Shown here piece by piece: positions 51,348 to 61,275 of a DNA stretch of 64,000 nt. Each line of letters opens with the position of its first letter. Within the stretch, counting starts at the first letter, position 1. The stretch comes from Pseudomonas sp. ACN8 (GTDB lineage: Bacteria; Pseudomonadota; Gammaproteobacteria; Pseudomonadales; Pseudomonadaceae): the NCBI RefSeq assembly GCF_002303925.1, contig NZ_MRCS01000016.1:52055-116054 (forward strand), given 5' to 3'. The translations under genes and the position numbers were made by a program. Under the pieces are notes generated by a model. The model made no database searches, was not told the origin of the DNA, and saw only the letters and a list, made by a program, of their open reading frames with translations.

Positions 51348-54300
51348 CTACTCTCCACCAAGATCGGAAAAGGGTTTAAGCCCACTCAATAATCCATATA
51401 AACCGTGCAACGGCACGGGCAACCAGGCGGGGCGATTTTCCGCCTCATAAGCCACTTCATACGCCGCCTTCTCCAGCCCGAACAACGCCAGCGCGGCCTC
51501 CTCGCCTTCGGGATCTTGCCATGCATGGGCAAGACTAGCTGCCGCCAGCCGATAAGCGTCGACAAATGCTTGCCGCGCCTCGCTCAAGTAGCGATCGGTG
51601 ACCCGCAAGCGCGCAGCATCGGCCGCTGCGGTGTTGTCGACGCTCTGCACATTGATCGCCATCGCCGCCGCATAGTCGAAGGAACGCAGCACACCGCTGA
51701 CATCCTTGTACGGGCTGTGTTTGCCCCGTCGTTCATGCAATGGCCGGGCCGGCTCGCCTTCGAAGTCGATCAGGTAGGCATCGCCCTTGATCACCAGCAC
51801 CTGCCCCAGATGCAGGTCGCCGTGTACACGAATGCGCAAGCCGCCCGCGGTCTTTTTGCCCAACGCTTGAACATGGCCGAGGATGGCTTTCCTGTTGTCC
51901 AGTAAACGGCCGACCAGGGTCTGGTCCGCCGAATTCAGTTGATTCTTATGCTGCTTGAGCAAGTTCAGCGCGTGCTCGATTTGCGCCGCAACATCCTTGG
52001 CCGAGGCCAGCGCCTCTTTCTGCGTGGTGACCTGGGGCAAGAAGTCCGGGTTGGCACTGGGCGCCGCCAGCACCTGATGCATTTCCCCCAGGCGCTGACC
52101 GAGCATAGCGGCGAAATCTTTCAGTTCGCCGAGCGCGTTGTAATGTTGCTCCTGCTCGGACACGGCGTCGGCCAGTTCATCGCGTAGCGCCCGCTCGAGG
52201 TTATTCTGCGTCCATTCCCAGGCGTCACCCTGGTTGTTCAGATAGCCTTGGGCGATCATCAGTAAATTGTCTTCGCCCGCCCCGTCCCGGCGCACCACGG
52301 CCCCCAGCAACGGCGAAATATTGCTGAACCCGGCTTCGGTCAGGTACGCACTCATTTCAAGCTCAGGGTGCACACCGGAGGCGACTTTGCGGATCAGCTT
52401 CAGCACCAGGCTGTTGCCGATCACCACCGAGCTGTTGGACTGTTCGGCGGACAGGTAACGTACCGGCGACTCGGCATTGAGGCCGAGTTTTTCCAGCTCC
52501 GCGGTGGACTCGAAGCGGATGTCGCCATCGCTGGAGGCCAACACGGTACCGGTCTGAATGCCCTGCAATACGGCGTGCACAAAGGTGTCCAGGCTGAAGG
52601 CATCGGTGATCAGGCCGACCTGGCGGCCGCGCCGTACCCGTGACAATGCCAACTGCTGCGGCAACGGAGTACCGACCTGATCTTCCGAGATGAAGCCAAA
52701 CGGCAACTGGTAACGGCTGCTCTGACCACCACTGGTGACATTGATCTCACTGAACAGCACCGGATGCTGCGGATCACCGAAGCGCACGCCATAGGCCATA
52801 TCGACCTGTTCGATGGCGGCGTCCTTGCCAGCGAACCAGCGACGGTTTTGCAGCCAGCTGGGCAGAATGCTTTGTTCCAGCGTGGTGCGCGACGGCGCCT
52901 CCAGCAGTTCCTCCATGCGCTTTTTCAGCACCAGCGTGGTGAAGTCCGGCAGGCCTTGTGCGGGCTCCACGTGCCAGCTCGGCATCTGGTTTTCGGCGGC
53001 AAGGCCGAACCAGTAGAAGCCGTAAGGCGCCAGCGTCAGGAGGAAATTCAACTGGCCGATGGGCGGGAACGCGTTACCCCCGAGCATTTCCACCGGCACC
53101 ATGCCGACGTAGGCCGACAGATCCAGCTCGGCGGCCTGGGCACTGCGCGACACGTTGGCCACGCACAGAATGACTTCGTGCTTGCCGTCCACTCCGGTGT
53201 ATTCACGGGTGTAGGCCAGAATCCGCCGGTTGCTCGGCGACAGCATCTTCAACGTACCGCGTCCGAAGGCCTTGGATTGCTTGCGCACGGCGAGCAGACG
53301 CCGGGTCCAGTTGAGCAGAGAATGCGGATCGCCGGCCTGGGTTTCGACGTTGACCGACAGGTAGCCATATTGCGGGTCCATGATCGGCGGCAGCACCAGG
53401 CTCGCCGGGTCGGCCCGGGAGAAACCGCCGTTGCGGTCGATGGACCATTGCATCGGCGTACGCACACCGTCGCGGTCGCCGAGGTAGATGTTGTCGCCCA
53501 TGCCGATTTCGTCGCCGTAATACAGGGTCGGCGTGCCGGGCATGGACAACAGCAGGCTGTTGAGCAGCTCGACCCGGCGGCGGTCGCGCTCCATCAGTGG
53601 TGCCAGGCGACGGCGAATCCCCAGGTTGATCCGCGCGCGACGGTCGGCGGCGTAGTAATTCCACAGGTAGTCGCGCTCCTTGTCGGTGACCATCTCCAGG
53701 GTCAGCTCATCGTGGTTGCGCAGGAAGATTGCCCACTGGCAGTTGGCGGGAATGTCCGGGGTCTGGCGCAGAATGTCGGTAATCGGGAAGCGATCTTCCT
53801 GGGCCAGCGCCATGTACATGCGCGGCATCAACGGGAAGTGAAAGGCCATGTGGCATTCGTCGCCGTTCAGGCCTTTCTTGTCGGTATCGCCGAAGTACAG
53901 CTGTGTGTCCTCCGGCCATTGATTGGCCTCGGCCAGCAGCATGCGGTCGGGGTAGTTGGCGTCGATTTCGGCACGGATCTGTTTCAGGACGTCGTGGGTT
54001 TCCGGCAGGTTCTCGTTGTTGGTGCCATCACGCTCGATCAGGTAGGGAATGGCGTCCAGGCGCAATCCGTCGATGCCCATGTCGAGCCAGTAACGCATCA
54101 CCGACAGCACCGCTTTCATGACTTGCGGGTTATCGAAGTTCAGGTCCGGCTGGTGGGAGTAGAAACGGTGCCAGAAGTACTGGCCAGCCACCGGATCCCA
54201 GGTCCAGTTGGACTTCTCGGTGTCGAGGAAAATGATGCGGGTGCCGTCGTATTTATGATCGTCATCGGACCACACATAGAAGTCCCGCGCCGCCGATCCG

Positions 54301-54689
54301 GGTTTGGCCTTGCGCGCCCGTTGGAACCAGGCGTGCTGGTCGGAGGTGTGGTTGATGACCAGTTCGGTGATCACCCGCAGGCCGCGCTTGTGCGCCTCGG
54401 CAATGAAACGTCTGGCATCGGCCAGGGTGCCGTAGTCGGTATGTACGCCGCGGTACTCGGCGATGTCATAACCGTCGTCGCGCCGTGGCGAGGGATAGAA
54501 CGGCAACAGCCAGATGGTGTTGACGCCCAGGTCGGCGATGTAGTCGAGCTTGGCGATGAGGCCGGGAAAGTCGCCAATCCCGTCGTTATTGGAGTCGAAA
54601 TACGATTTGACGTGGACTTGATAGATCACCGCGTCCTTGTACCAGAGCGGGTCCTTGATGAACGTGGCTGCCTTGGGTTTCTTCGCCAT
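51348..54689 (-). CDS. treS: Trehalose synthase fused to maltokinase (TreS-Pep2)
   Basis: 1113 residues. Residues 1-550 are GH13 trehalose synthase (nucleophile D212 in [13 protein letters not shown], acid E254 in [10 protein letters not shown]), which interconverts trehalose and maltose. Residues about 580-1113 are a maltokinase with the kinase-like motif [14 protein letters not shown] and [12 protein letters not shown]; it phosphorylates maltose to maltose-1-phosphate. Fusion channels trehalose directly to the GlgE donor. ATG 54689 has AGGAG upstream. It lies between glgE and glgB on the same strand, separated from glgE by a REPIN. Confidence 0.95.
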   Translation of the reverse strand: MAKKPKAATFIKDPLWYKDAVIYQVHVKSYFDSNNDGIGDFPGLIAKLDYIADLGVNTIWLLPFYPSPRRDDGYDIAEYRGVHTDYGTLADARRFIAEAHKRGLRVITELVINHTSDQHAWFQRARKAKPGSAARDFYVWSDDDHKYDGTRIIFLDTEKSNWTWDPVAGQYFWHRFYSHQPDLNFDNPQVMKAVLSVMRYWLDMGIDGLRLDAIPYLIERDGTNNENLPETHDVLKQIRAEIDANYPDRMLLAEANQWPEDTQLYFGDTDKKGLNGDECHMAFHFPLMPRMYMALAQEDRFPITDILRQTPDIPANCQWAIFLRNHDELTLEMVTDKERDYLWNYYAADRRARINLGIRRRLAPLMERDRRRVELLNSLLLSMPGTPTLYYGDEIGMGDNIYLGDRDGVRTPMQWSIDRNGGFSRADPASLVLPPIMDPQYGYLSVNVETQAGDPHSLLNWTRRLLAVRKQSKAFGRGTLKMLSPSNRRILAYTREYTGVDGKHEVILCVANVSRSAQAAELDLSAYVGMVPVEMLGGNAFPPIGQLNFLLTLAPYGFYWFGLAAENQMPSWHVEPAQGLPDFTTLVLKKRMEELLEAPSRTTLEQSILPSWLQNRRWFAGKDAAIEQVDMAYGVRFGDPQHPVLFSEINVTSGGQSSRYQLPFGFISEDQVGTPLPQQLALSRVRRGRQVGLITDAFSLDTFVHAVLQGIQTGTVLASSDGDIRFESTAELEKLGLNAESPVRYLSAEQSNSSVVIGNSLVLKLIRKVASGVHPELEMSAYLTEAGFSNISPLLGAVVRRDGAGEDNLLMIAQGYLNNQGDAWEWTQNNLERALRDELADAVSEQEQHYNALGELKDFAAMLGQRLGEMHQVLAAPSANPDFLPQVTTQKEALASAKDVAAQIEHALNLLKQHKNQLNSADQTLVGRLLDNRKAILGHVQALGKKTAGGLRIRVHGDLHLGQVLVIKGDAYLIDFEGEPARPLHERRGKHSPYKDVSGVLRSFDYAAAMAINVQSVDNTAAADAARLRVTDRYLSEARQAFVDAYRLAAASLAHAWQDPEGEEAALALFGLEKAAYEVAYEAENRPAWLPVPLHGLYGLLSGLKPFSDLGGE

Positions 54690-54756
54690 GTGAAACTCCT
54701 GGTGAATTCGATAAAGCCGCTGGACCGTTCGCCTGCCTCGAACGCGATGACTTGCC

Positions 54757-54846
54757 TGTGGGAGCGAGCTTGCTCACGATGACAATTGAACATTCAACAA
54801 AAAAGTTGCCCACAAAATTGCTATCGCGAGCAAGCTCGCTCCCACA
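54757..54846. repeat. REPIN within the glgE-treS-glgB operon
   Basis: REP copies at 54757-54779 and 54823-54846, both of the GCAAGC variant; the left copy has one further change (CTCACGA). It lies in the 167-base gap between glgE and treS. Placement inside an operon suggests mRNA processing or a change in stoichiometry. Confidence 0.9.
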
Positions 54847-54856
54847 GGTTTTGCGT

Positions 54857-56851
54857 TTAAACAGTTATCCTCCAAATCCCGAACGGCTGATACGCCGGGT
54901 CGATCCGCATGAATTGCTGTTTGCCATGCCAGGTCCAGCGATGGCCATTCATCAGGTCCTCGCCGTGGGTGCTGGCGTAGTCCGGCAAGCCCATTTCCCA
55001 CAGCGGCAACTCGAAGTTCGCCTCCTGCACGTTGTGCGGATCGAGGCTGACCGCCACCAGGATGAAATTGCCTCCATCGGCGCTGCGTTTGCCGAAGTAC
55101 AGGATGTTGTCGTTCCAGGCGTTGTAGACCTTCAGGCCCAGATGCGTGTGCAGCGCCGGGTTCTGCCGACGGATACGGTTGAGTTGGGCGATCTCGGCAA
55201 TGATGTTGCCCGGCGCGTTGAAGTCCCTGGGGCGGATCTCGTACTTCTCGGAGTCAAGGTACTCCTCCTTGCCCGGCACCGGTGCCGACTCGCACAACTC
55301 GAAACCCGAGTACATGCCCCACAGGCCAGAGCCCATGGTCGCCAGCACGGCGCGGATGAGAAACCCGGGGCGCCCGGATTCGTGGAGGAACGCCGGGTTG
55401 ATGTCCGGTGTATTGACGAAAAAGTTCGGCCGGTAGCATTCGCGCCAGGGCGACTCGTTGAGTTCAGTGAAGTAGGTCGCCAGTTCGGCCTTGGTGTTGC
55501 GCCAGGTGAAATAGGTGTAGCTCTGGGAATAACCGACCTTGCCCAGGCGCGCCATCATTGCCGGGGTGGTGAAGGCTTCGGCAAGGAAGATCACCTCGGG
55601 GTACAGCGCCCGTACATCGGCGATCAGCCACTGCCAGAACGGCAACGGCTTGGTGTGCGGGTTATCGACGCGGAAAATCTTCACGCCCTCCTCGACCCAG
55701 CCGACCACGATGTCGCGCAGTTCCACCCACAGGCTCGGAATTGCATCCGGGGCATAGAAGTCGACGTTGACGATGTCCTGGTACTTCTTCGGCGGGTTCT
55801 CCGCATACTTGATCGTGCCGTCCGGCCGCCAGTTGAACCAGCCCGGGTGCTGCTTGAGCCACGGATGGTCCTGGGAGCACTGGATGGCAAAATCCAGGGC
55901 GATTTCCAGGCCATGGGCCGCGGCGGCCGCCACCAGTCGGCGAAAGTCTTCGCGGGAGCCCAACTGCGAGTGAATCGCCTCGTGACCGCCCTCCTCGCTG
56001 CCAATCGCATAGGGGCTGCCCGGATCATCGGGGCCCGCCGTCAGCGAATTGTTCGGGCCCTTGCGGTAGCTGCGCCCGATCGGGTGGATCGGCGGAAAAT
56101 ACAGCACGTCGAAGCCCATGTCCTGGATCATCGCCAGCCGCGAATGCACGTCATTGAAGGTGCCATGGCGCGCCGGGCTGTCGGTGATCGAACGCGGGAA
56201 CAATTCATACCAACTGGCGAACTGCGCCAGTTCGCGCTCCACATCCACCGGGTACTCCGGGCTCAGGCTCAAGTAGGCGCGATGATCGACGCGGGCCATG
56301 AGGTCGGCGCTACGCGGGTGCAAAAACAGTGCAATCTGCTCGGTTTCAAGCAGCCCTGACAGTTCATGGTGCAACGCCGCCAGTTGCTCGCTGAGATGCC
56401 CTTCGCTGCGTTCGGCGGCTTGTTGCACATGAATCCGCCCTTCCTGCAATTCCAGGCTGACTGGAACGGCAGCCGCATGTTTCTTTTCCAGCTCGTAGCA
56501 AAAACTGGCGAACTGATCGATCCAGGCTTCGATACAGAACAGATAACGGCCCTGGCTGGCGACCCGGAACTGCCCTTGCCAACCGTTGTTACCCAGGTCG
56601 TGCATGGCTGCGCTTTGCCAGGCGCCCTCGTCTTCGGCCCGCCAGCGCACGCGAACCGCCAGCTTGTCATGCCCGTCGGCGAAGACCTTGGCCGTCACCA
56701 CTACGTCCTGCCCCACCACGGCCTTGACCGCGAATTGTCCGCCCTCAAGGGTCGGCATGATGTTTTCAATGACGATACGTGGCAGCAACAGCGCCTGCGA
56801 CAGCGGCATGTGCGGGTTGTAGCTCAACTCAGTCGGTTTTTCAGCCGTCAT
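54857..56851 (-). CDS. glgE: Alpha-1,4-glucan:maltose-1-phosphate maltosyltransferase
   Basis: 664 residues, GH13_3. An N-terminal beta domain (about 20-130) and a helical insertion precede the barrel. D396 (KIFRVDNPHTKPLPFWQW) is the expected nucleophile and E425 (VIFLAEAFTTP) the acid, matching characterised GlgE. It adds maltosyl units from maltose-1-phosphate to alpha-1,4-glucan. ATG 56851 follows an AGAGAGG site; an in-frame ATG at 56929 has none. It is the first gene of the minus-strand glucan operon, with an AlgU-like promoter about 90 bases upstream. Confidence 0.95.
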   Translation of the reverse strand: MTAEKPTELSYNPHMPLSQALLLPRIVIENIMPTLEGGQFAVKAVVGQDVVVTAKVFADGHDKLAVRVRWRAEDEGAWQSAAMHDLGNNGWQGQFRVASQGRYLFCIEAWIDQFASFCYELEKKHAAAVPVSLELQEGRIHVQQAAERSEGHLSEQLAALHHELSGLLETEQIALFLHPRSADLMARVDHRAYLSLSPEYPVDVERELAQFASWYELFPRSITDSPARHGTFNDVHSRLAMIQDMGFDVLYFPPIHPIGRSYRKGPNNSLTAGPDDPGSPYAIGSEEGGHEAIHSQLGSREDFRRLVAAAAAHGLEIALDFAIQCSQDHPWLKQHPGWFNWRPDGTIKYAENPPKKYQDIVNVDFYAPDAIPSLWVELRDIVVGWVEEGVKIFRVDNPHTKPLPFWQWLIADVRALYPEVIFLAEAFTTPAMMARLGKVGYSQSYTYFTWRNTKAELATYFTELNESPWRECYRPNFFVNTPDINPAFLHESGRPGFLIRAVLATMGSGLWGMYSGFELCESAPVPGKEEYLDSEKYEIRPRDFNAPGNIIAEIAQLNRIRRQNPALHTHLGLKVYNAWNDNILYFGKRSADGGNFILVAVSLDPHNVQEANFELPLWEMGLPDYASTHGEDLMNGHRWTWHGKQQFMRIDPAYQPFGIWRITV

Positions 56852-56939
56852 CGAGCCTCTCTCCTTACGCCCCATGGACGCGCTTGTGTCTGGTCGCCAC
56901 CCCGCCGGGCGATCCGCCCCGGAATGCACTCACTTAGGT

Positions 56940-56966
56940 TCCGAGCGACAGCCGCCGGGAAAGTTT
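56940..56966 (-). promoter_or_regulatory. AlgU (sigma-22)-like promoter for glgE
   Basis: On the minus strand AAACTT (56966-56961), a 16-base spacer and TCGGA (56944-56940) compare with GAACTT-N16/17-TCTGA: 5/6 and 4/5 matches at correct spacing. The start codon of glgE is about 82 bases beyond the inferred start of transcription. Visual call. Confidence 0.4.
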
Positions 56967-57064
56967 CATCGACAATTTCCGGAATCAAGTCCTTCGTGCC
57001 GCGGTCAACCGATCAGTCCATCTACTTAAGCACGACTCACGCCATGTGCCACTGAGGCTTGACA

Positions 57065-57232
57065 ATGAACAATCCATTCCCGGCGGACACCCCCGATCCC
57101 AACATCGACAACCCGGTGATACCGCCGAGCGAACCGCAGCCGATACCCGAACAGGATCCGCCCGACAAGAACCCGCCGCCAAGGGAAGAACCGCCACCGA
57201 CGATGCCACCGGTGATTGTGAACCCTGAATGA
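57065..57232 (+). CDS. Small proline-rich protein (55 residues)
   Basis: A 55-residue frame from ATG 57065 with GAGG seven bases upstream. It contains 21 prolines and many acidic residues (MNNPFPADTPDPNIDNP..., ending PPVIVNPE). No signal peptide, membrane helix or known domain is seen; it is probably extended and disordered. It lies alone between the divergent glgE and the convergent MgtC-like gene. Codon choice is typical of the window, and the stop is followed by a short gap without other frames. I do not recognise a function. It is likely real because of its ribosome site and non-random composition. Confidence 0.6.
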   Translation: MNNPFPADTPDPNIDNPVIPPSEPQPIPEQDPPDKNPPPREEPPPTMPPVIVNPE

Positions 57233-57272
57233 CGACAGTTGATCGTTCCCCCGTGCTGGCAGGAGAACGAGC

Positions 57273-57770
57273 TCATGGGTGATCCCTGTCGATCAGTTTC
57301 ACAATCCCCGGCATCACACTGAACACCCCCAGCGCCAACAACGTACTGAGCACCGCCGTCGCCTCCCGGCCCAGTCCGGCCGCGACGCCGATGGCGGCGG
57401 TCATCCACAGGCCGGCGGCGGTGGTCAGGCCTTTGACGTGGCCCTCATCGCCATCGTGGTTTTTCAGGATGGTGCCGGCCCCCAGGAAGCCGATCCCGGC
57501 AATCACGCCCTGCACCACCCGGCTCATGGCATCGGCCTGCGAACCGGACATCTGCGGCACCAACACGAACAGCGCCGCCCCCATCGCCACCAGCATGTGG
57601 GTACGCACGCCGGCAGCCTTGCCCTGGTGTTCACGCTCGAACCCGAGAATCCCGCCCAGCACCGCGGCCATCAACAGGCGCACGGTCACTCGTGTCAGTT
57701 GCGAGGCATCGGCGATGTCGGTGAACTCGGCTTGCAGGGTCAGCCAGACTTCGTGCCACCAGGTATTCAT
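57273..57770 (-). CDS. MgtC/SapB-family membrane protein
   Basis: 165 residues from ATG 57770 (AAGGA upstream); the longer open frame to 57998 lies over the small gene on the other strand. Four to five hydrophobic helices include the MgtC motifs VRLLMAAVLGGILGFERE and GFLGAGTILK. MgtC proteins help survival in low magnesium and modulate the F-type ATPase in pathogens. This protein lacks the long C-terminal ACT-like domain of true virulence MgtC, so it is better described as MgtC/SapB (YhiD-like). Confidence 0.88.
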   Translation of the reverse strand: MNTWWHEVWLTLQAEFTDIADASQLTRVTVRLLMAAVLGGILGFEREHQGKAAGVRTHMLVAMGAALFVLVPQMSGSQADAMSRVVQGVIAGIGFLGAGTILKNHDGDEGHVKGLTTAAGLWMTAAIGVAAGLGREATAVLSTLLALGVFSVMPGIVKLIDRDHP

Positions 57771-57891
57771 GGGGTTGTCCTTGTGAGAGGCCATGGAGGG
57801 TGGACCGCAGCGACCTTTAATCGGTTGCACAGAACGATGACCGGTGGCTGCGGCCTGAAACTTTAGATTCCATTGAAAAAAGGACCCCGCC

Positions 57892-58125
57892 ATGACTGTG
57901 CGCATCGAGAACCAGACCTGCTTTTTCACCACTGAAAATGGCGAACTCATTCGTCTGTGTCCCGACGTGACCATCATCACCGACGGTGCCAAGGCCATGT
58001 CGGCGGTGGACGTCGAAGGTCAGCGCATCTACATCACGGAAGCCGAGGCCGACGCCTTGACCGTCGCAGGCGCGGTGGATGGACGCCGGCACCTGAAAGC
58101 CACCGACAGTGGTTCGGTGATTTGA
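57892..58125 (+). CDS. Small conserved protein, DUF3203-like
   Basis: 77 residues from ATG 57892 with AAGGA upstream. The sequence (MTVRIENQTCFFTTENGELI..., then AVDVEGQRIYITEAEADALTVAGA) resembles the DUF3203 family, which I recall as mostly confined to Pseudomonas, of unknown function. A beta-rich small cytosolic protein is likely. It diverges from the MgtC-like gene. Confidence 0.72.
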   Translation: MTVRIENQTCFFTTENGELIRLCPDVTIITDGAKAMSAVDVEGQRIYITEAEADALTVAGAVDGRRHLKATDSGSVI

Positions 58126-58320
58126 CCGGGATTGATCCGCACCTGCCGTCACTGTTTTGGAAAGGCCCTTGGGCCCGACAACGACGGGTGCTTCAAGTTG
58201 TCGCAGGTGATGCGGGCACGACCATCTGATCCGCTTTTTAATGCAATACCTGAGTCTGTTATGCAAACAGATCGCCGCTCATAGTGCTCATGCCTGATGG
58301 AGGCTGATGAGCGAAAGACC

Positions 58321-59733
58321 ATGAGCGAAAGAATCCCCGTCCGAACCGTAGAAACCTTCGAGCCTTCGCGTCCAAAGATAAAGGCCAAATCCAGCGACAA
58401 CCTGATCCACACCCGCAGCTTCACCGGGCTGTTCCGCAACCTGCGCATCAGCGGCGCCGGTTTTCTGTTTTTGCTGTTTTTCGGCACTGTGTGGCTGAAC
58501 TGGGGCGGCCGCCAGGCGGTGCTCTGGGACCTTTCCGAAAGCAAGTTCCATATCTTCGGCGCCACTTTCTGGCCGCAGGATTTCATTCTGCTTTCGGCGT
58601 TGTTGATCATCGCCGCGTTCGGCCTGTTTGCCATCACCGTATTCGCGGGACGGGTCTGGTGCGGCTACACCTGCCCGCAAAGTTCGTGGACCTGGATCTT
58701 CATGTGGTGCGAGAAGATCACCGAAGGCGAACGCAACCAGCGGATCAAGCTGCAAGCCGCGCCCTGGGGCCTGAACAAGCTGATGCGGCGCTCGGCCAAG
58801 CACACCTTGTGGCTGGCCATCAGCCTGCTGACCGGCCTGACGTTCGTCGGCTACTTCACGCCGATCCGGCCGTTGGCCGAAGAGCTGCTGACCTTCCAGA
58901 TGAGTGGCGTCAGCCTGTTCTGGGTGCTGTTTTTTACCGGCGCCACGTACATCAATGCCGGTTGGCTGCGTGAAGCGGTGTGCATGCACATGTGCCCCTA
59001 TGCGCGGTTCCAGAGCGTGATGTTCGACAAGGACACCCTGACCATTTCCTACGACGTGGCCCGAGGCGAAAACCGTGGCCCGCGCAAGCGCGAGGTCAAA
59101 CCCGCCGAAGTCGGTTTGGGCGATTGCATCGATTGCCAGCTGTGCGTACAGGTCTGCCCGACCGGCATCGACATTCGCGATGGCTTGCAGATGGAATGCA
59201 TCGGTTGCGCCGCATGTATCGACGCCTGTGATTCGATCATGGACAAAATGGGCTACGCCCCGGGGTTGATCAGTTACACGTCCGAGCATCAGTTGCAGGG
59301 TGGCAAGACTCACCTGCTGCGTCCGCGCCTGATCGGCTACACCGCCGTGCTGCTGGTGATGATTGCCGCCCTGGTGATGGCGCTGGTGGAACGGCCGATG
59401 GTGTCCCTCGACGTCAGCAAGGACCGAGGCCTGTTCCGCGAGAACAGCCAGGGGCAGATCGAAAACATCTACAGTCTGAAGGTGATCAACAAGACCCAAC
59501 AGCGTCAGGACTATCAATTGAGCCTGGTCGATGCCGGTGATTTCCAGTTGCAGGGCAAGACCGAATTCAGCCTGGCGCCGGGCGAGATTGTCGATGTGCC
59601 GGTGTCGGTGGCAATGCTCACGGAGCGCCCTGCCAGCAGTTCGCAGAGCATCGGCTTCAAGGTGGTCGACAGCGATGAGCCTGGTGTCTACAGCGTGGCG
59701 AAGAGCCGGTTTGTTGCGCCGATGAATCGCTGA
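58321..59733 (+). CDS. ccoG: Cytochrome c oxidase accessory protein CcoG (FixG/RdxA-like)
   Basis: 470 residues. N-terminal membrane helices hold the cysteine motif CGYTCPQSSW, followed by two 4Fe-4S ferredoxin motifs (CIDCQLCVQVCP and CIGCAACIDACD) and a C-terminal Ig-like FixG_C domain in the periplasm. CcoG is linked to copper handling for assembly of cbb3 oxidases. The usual neighbours ccoH, ccoI and ccoS, or ccoN, are absent, so this may be a second, dispersed copy. ATG 58321 was chosen; ATG 58297 is in frame. A tandem copy of the start region sits just upstream (see findings). Confidence 0.88.
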   Translation: MSERIPVRTVETFEPSRPKIKAKSSDNLIHTRSFTGLFRNLRISGAGFLFLLFFGTVWLNWGGRQAVLWDLSESKFHIFGATFWPQDFILLSALLIIAAFGLFAITVFAGRVWCGYTCPQSSWTWIFMWCEKITEGERNQRIKLQAAPWGLNKLMRRSAKHTLWLAISLLTGLTFVGYFTPIRPLAEELLTFQMSGVSLFWVLFFTGATYINAGWLREAVCMHMCPYARFQSVMFDKDTLTISYDVARGENRGPRKREVKPAEVGLGDCIDCQLCVQVCPTGIDIRDGLQMECIGCAACIDACDSIMDKMGYAPGLISYTSEHQLQGGKTHLLRPRLIGYTAVLLVMIAALVMALVERPMVSLDVSKDRGLFRENSQGQIENIYSLKVINKTQQRQDYQLSLVDAGDFQLQGKTEFSLAPGEIVDVPVSVAMLTERPASSSQSIGFKVVDSDEPGVYSVAKSRFVAPMNR

Positions 59734-59756
59734 GCCTTTACACTGCGGTGCTGCCA

Positions 59757-59795
59757 TTCGCGAGCAGGCTCGCTCCCACACGAGCCTGCTCGCGA
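59757..59795. repeat. Collapsed REPIN
   Basis: A full left REP (59757-59780) is fused directly to the last 15 bases of an inverted REP (59781-59795), without a loop. It lies after the ccoG stop. Deletion between the two REP arms of a REPIN would give this form. Confidence 0.85.
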
Positions 59796-59817
59796 TGAAA
59801 TCACTTCGTTTTCCTGA

Positions 59818-61248
59818 ATGACCTCAACCGGGCTTTTGATGAAACGCTACGAAAAATTCGCCGACGACATCGCAGAACTGATCCGCTCCGGCGTCCTGGG
59901 TCCCGGCCAGCGGGTGCCGTCGGTGCGCTACGCCAGCCAGACCTACGGCGTCAGCCCGTCCACGGTGTTCCAGGCCTATTACCTGCTGGAACGTCGTGGC
60001 CTGATCCGCGCCCGTCCGCGCTCCGGCTACTTCGTCAACGCCCATGCACCCCGGCCGTTTTCCGAGCCGGTGATCAGCAATGAGGTCAACGAGTCCACGG
60101 AAGTCGACGTCAGCGAACTGGTGTTTTCGGTGCTCGACTCGATCAAGGACCCGAACACCGTGCCCTTCGGCTCGGCGTTCCCCAGCCCGACGCTGTTTCC
60201 CCTGCAACGCTTGTCCCGCTCCCTGGCCAGCGCCAGCCGCGAGATGGACCCGCGCATGGTGGTCACCGACATGTCGCCGGGTAACCCGCAACTGCGTCGG
60301 CAAATCGCCCTGCGCTACATGGTCGGCGGGCTGATGCTGCCCATGGAAGAACTGCTGATCACCAACGGCGCCCTCGAAGCACTGAACCTGTGCCTGCAAG
60401 CGGTGACGGAGCCCGGCGATCTGGTGGCCATCGAAGCACCGGCGTTCTACGCCTGCCTGCAAGTGCTCGAGCGACTGAAACTCAAGGCCGTGGAAATTCC
60501 CGTGCACCCGCGCGATGGCATCGACCTCGGTGTGCTCGAACAAACCCTGGAGCGCCATCCGATCAAGGCCTGCTGGTGCATGACCAGCTTCCAGAATCCC
60601 ATGGGCGCGACCGTGCCCGAGGTAAAGAAACAGCAGCTTGTTGAATTGTTGCGGCGCCACCAGGTGCCCCTGATCGAAGACGATGTCTACGCCGAACTGT
60701 ATTACGGCCAGCAAGCACCGAAACCGGCCAAGGCCTTCGATACCGAAGGCCTGGTGATGCATTGCGGCTCGTTCGCCAAGAGCCTGGCCCCCGGCTACCG
60801 CATCGGCTGGGTCGCCGCCGGGCGTTACGCGCAGAAAGTCGAACGACTGAAACTCATGACCTCGCTGTGCGCTTCGATGCCGGCCCAGGCCGCCATCGCC
60901 GATTACCTGCAACACGGTGGCTACGACCGGCACCTGCGCAAATTGCGCCACGCCCTGGAAGACCAGCAAAGCGCCATGCTCGCCGCCATCGCTCGCTATT
61001 TCCCGGCACAGACGCGGGTGAGCCAACCCGCCGGCGGGTACTTTCTGTGGCTGGAATTGCCGGAGCAGATGGATTCGTTGAAGTTGTTCCAGATGGCATT
61101 GGCCCAAGGCATCAGCATCGCACCGGGGCCGATCTTTTCGCCGACCCAGCGTTTCAGGAACTGTATTCGGTTGAATTATGGCAGTCCGTGGACCGAGGAA
61201 TCGGAGAAGGCGATGGAGACGTTGGGGCGGATTGTACGGTCGTTCTGA
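59818..61248 (+). CDS. MocR-type GntR/aminotransferase regulator
   Basis: 476 residues. An N-terminal GntR winged helix (about 10-75, with VPSVRYASQTYGVSPSTVFQAYYLLERRGL) is joined to a fold-type I aminotransferase-like domain with the PLP lysine in CGSFAKSLAPGYRIGW. MocR proteins use PLP as effector to regulate neighbouring genes, often for vitamin B6, GABA or amino-acid metabolism. The target is not evident here: the flanking genes are ccoG and an SDR. ATG 59818 and an in-frame ATG at 59839 are both possible. Confidence 0.88.
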   Translation: MTSTGLLMKRYEKFADDIAELIRSGVLGPGQRVPSVRYASQTYGVSPSTVFQAYYLLERRGLIRARPRSGYFVNAHAPRPFSEPVISNEVNESTEVDVSELVFSVLDSIKDPNTVPFGSAFPSPTLFPLQRLSRSLASASREMDPRMVVTDMSPGNPQLRRQIALRYMVGGLMLPMEELLITNGALEALNLCLQAVTEPGDLVAIEAPAFYACLQVLERLKLKAVEIPVHPRDGIDLGVLEQTLERHPIKACWCMTSFQNPMGATVPEVKKQQLVELLRRHQVPLIEDDVYAELYYGQQAPKPAKAFDTEGLVMHCGSFAKSLAPGYRIGWVAAGRYAQKVERLKLMTSLCASMPAQAAIADYLQHGGYDRHLRKLRHALEDQQSAMLAAIARYFPAQTRVSQPAGGYFLWLELPEQMDSLKLFQMALAQGISIAPGPIFSPTQRFRNCIRLNYGSPWTEESEKAMETLGRIVRSF

Positions 61249-61275
61249 GGGTTGGATGTTGCCTGCTCTATCGCC

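Noticed and set aside
52764..54782. 672-codon plus-strand frame opposite treS
   Set aside because: Shadow of the treS reading frame: composition mirrors treS codons, it has no domain, and it runs into the REPIN.
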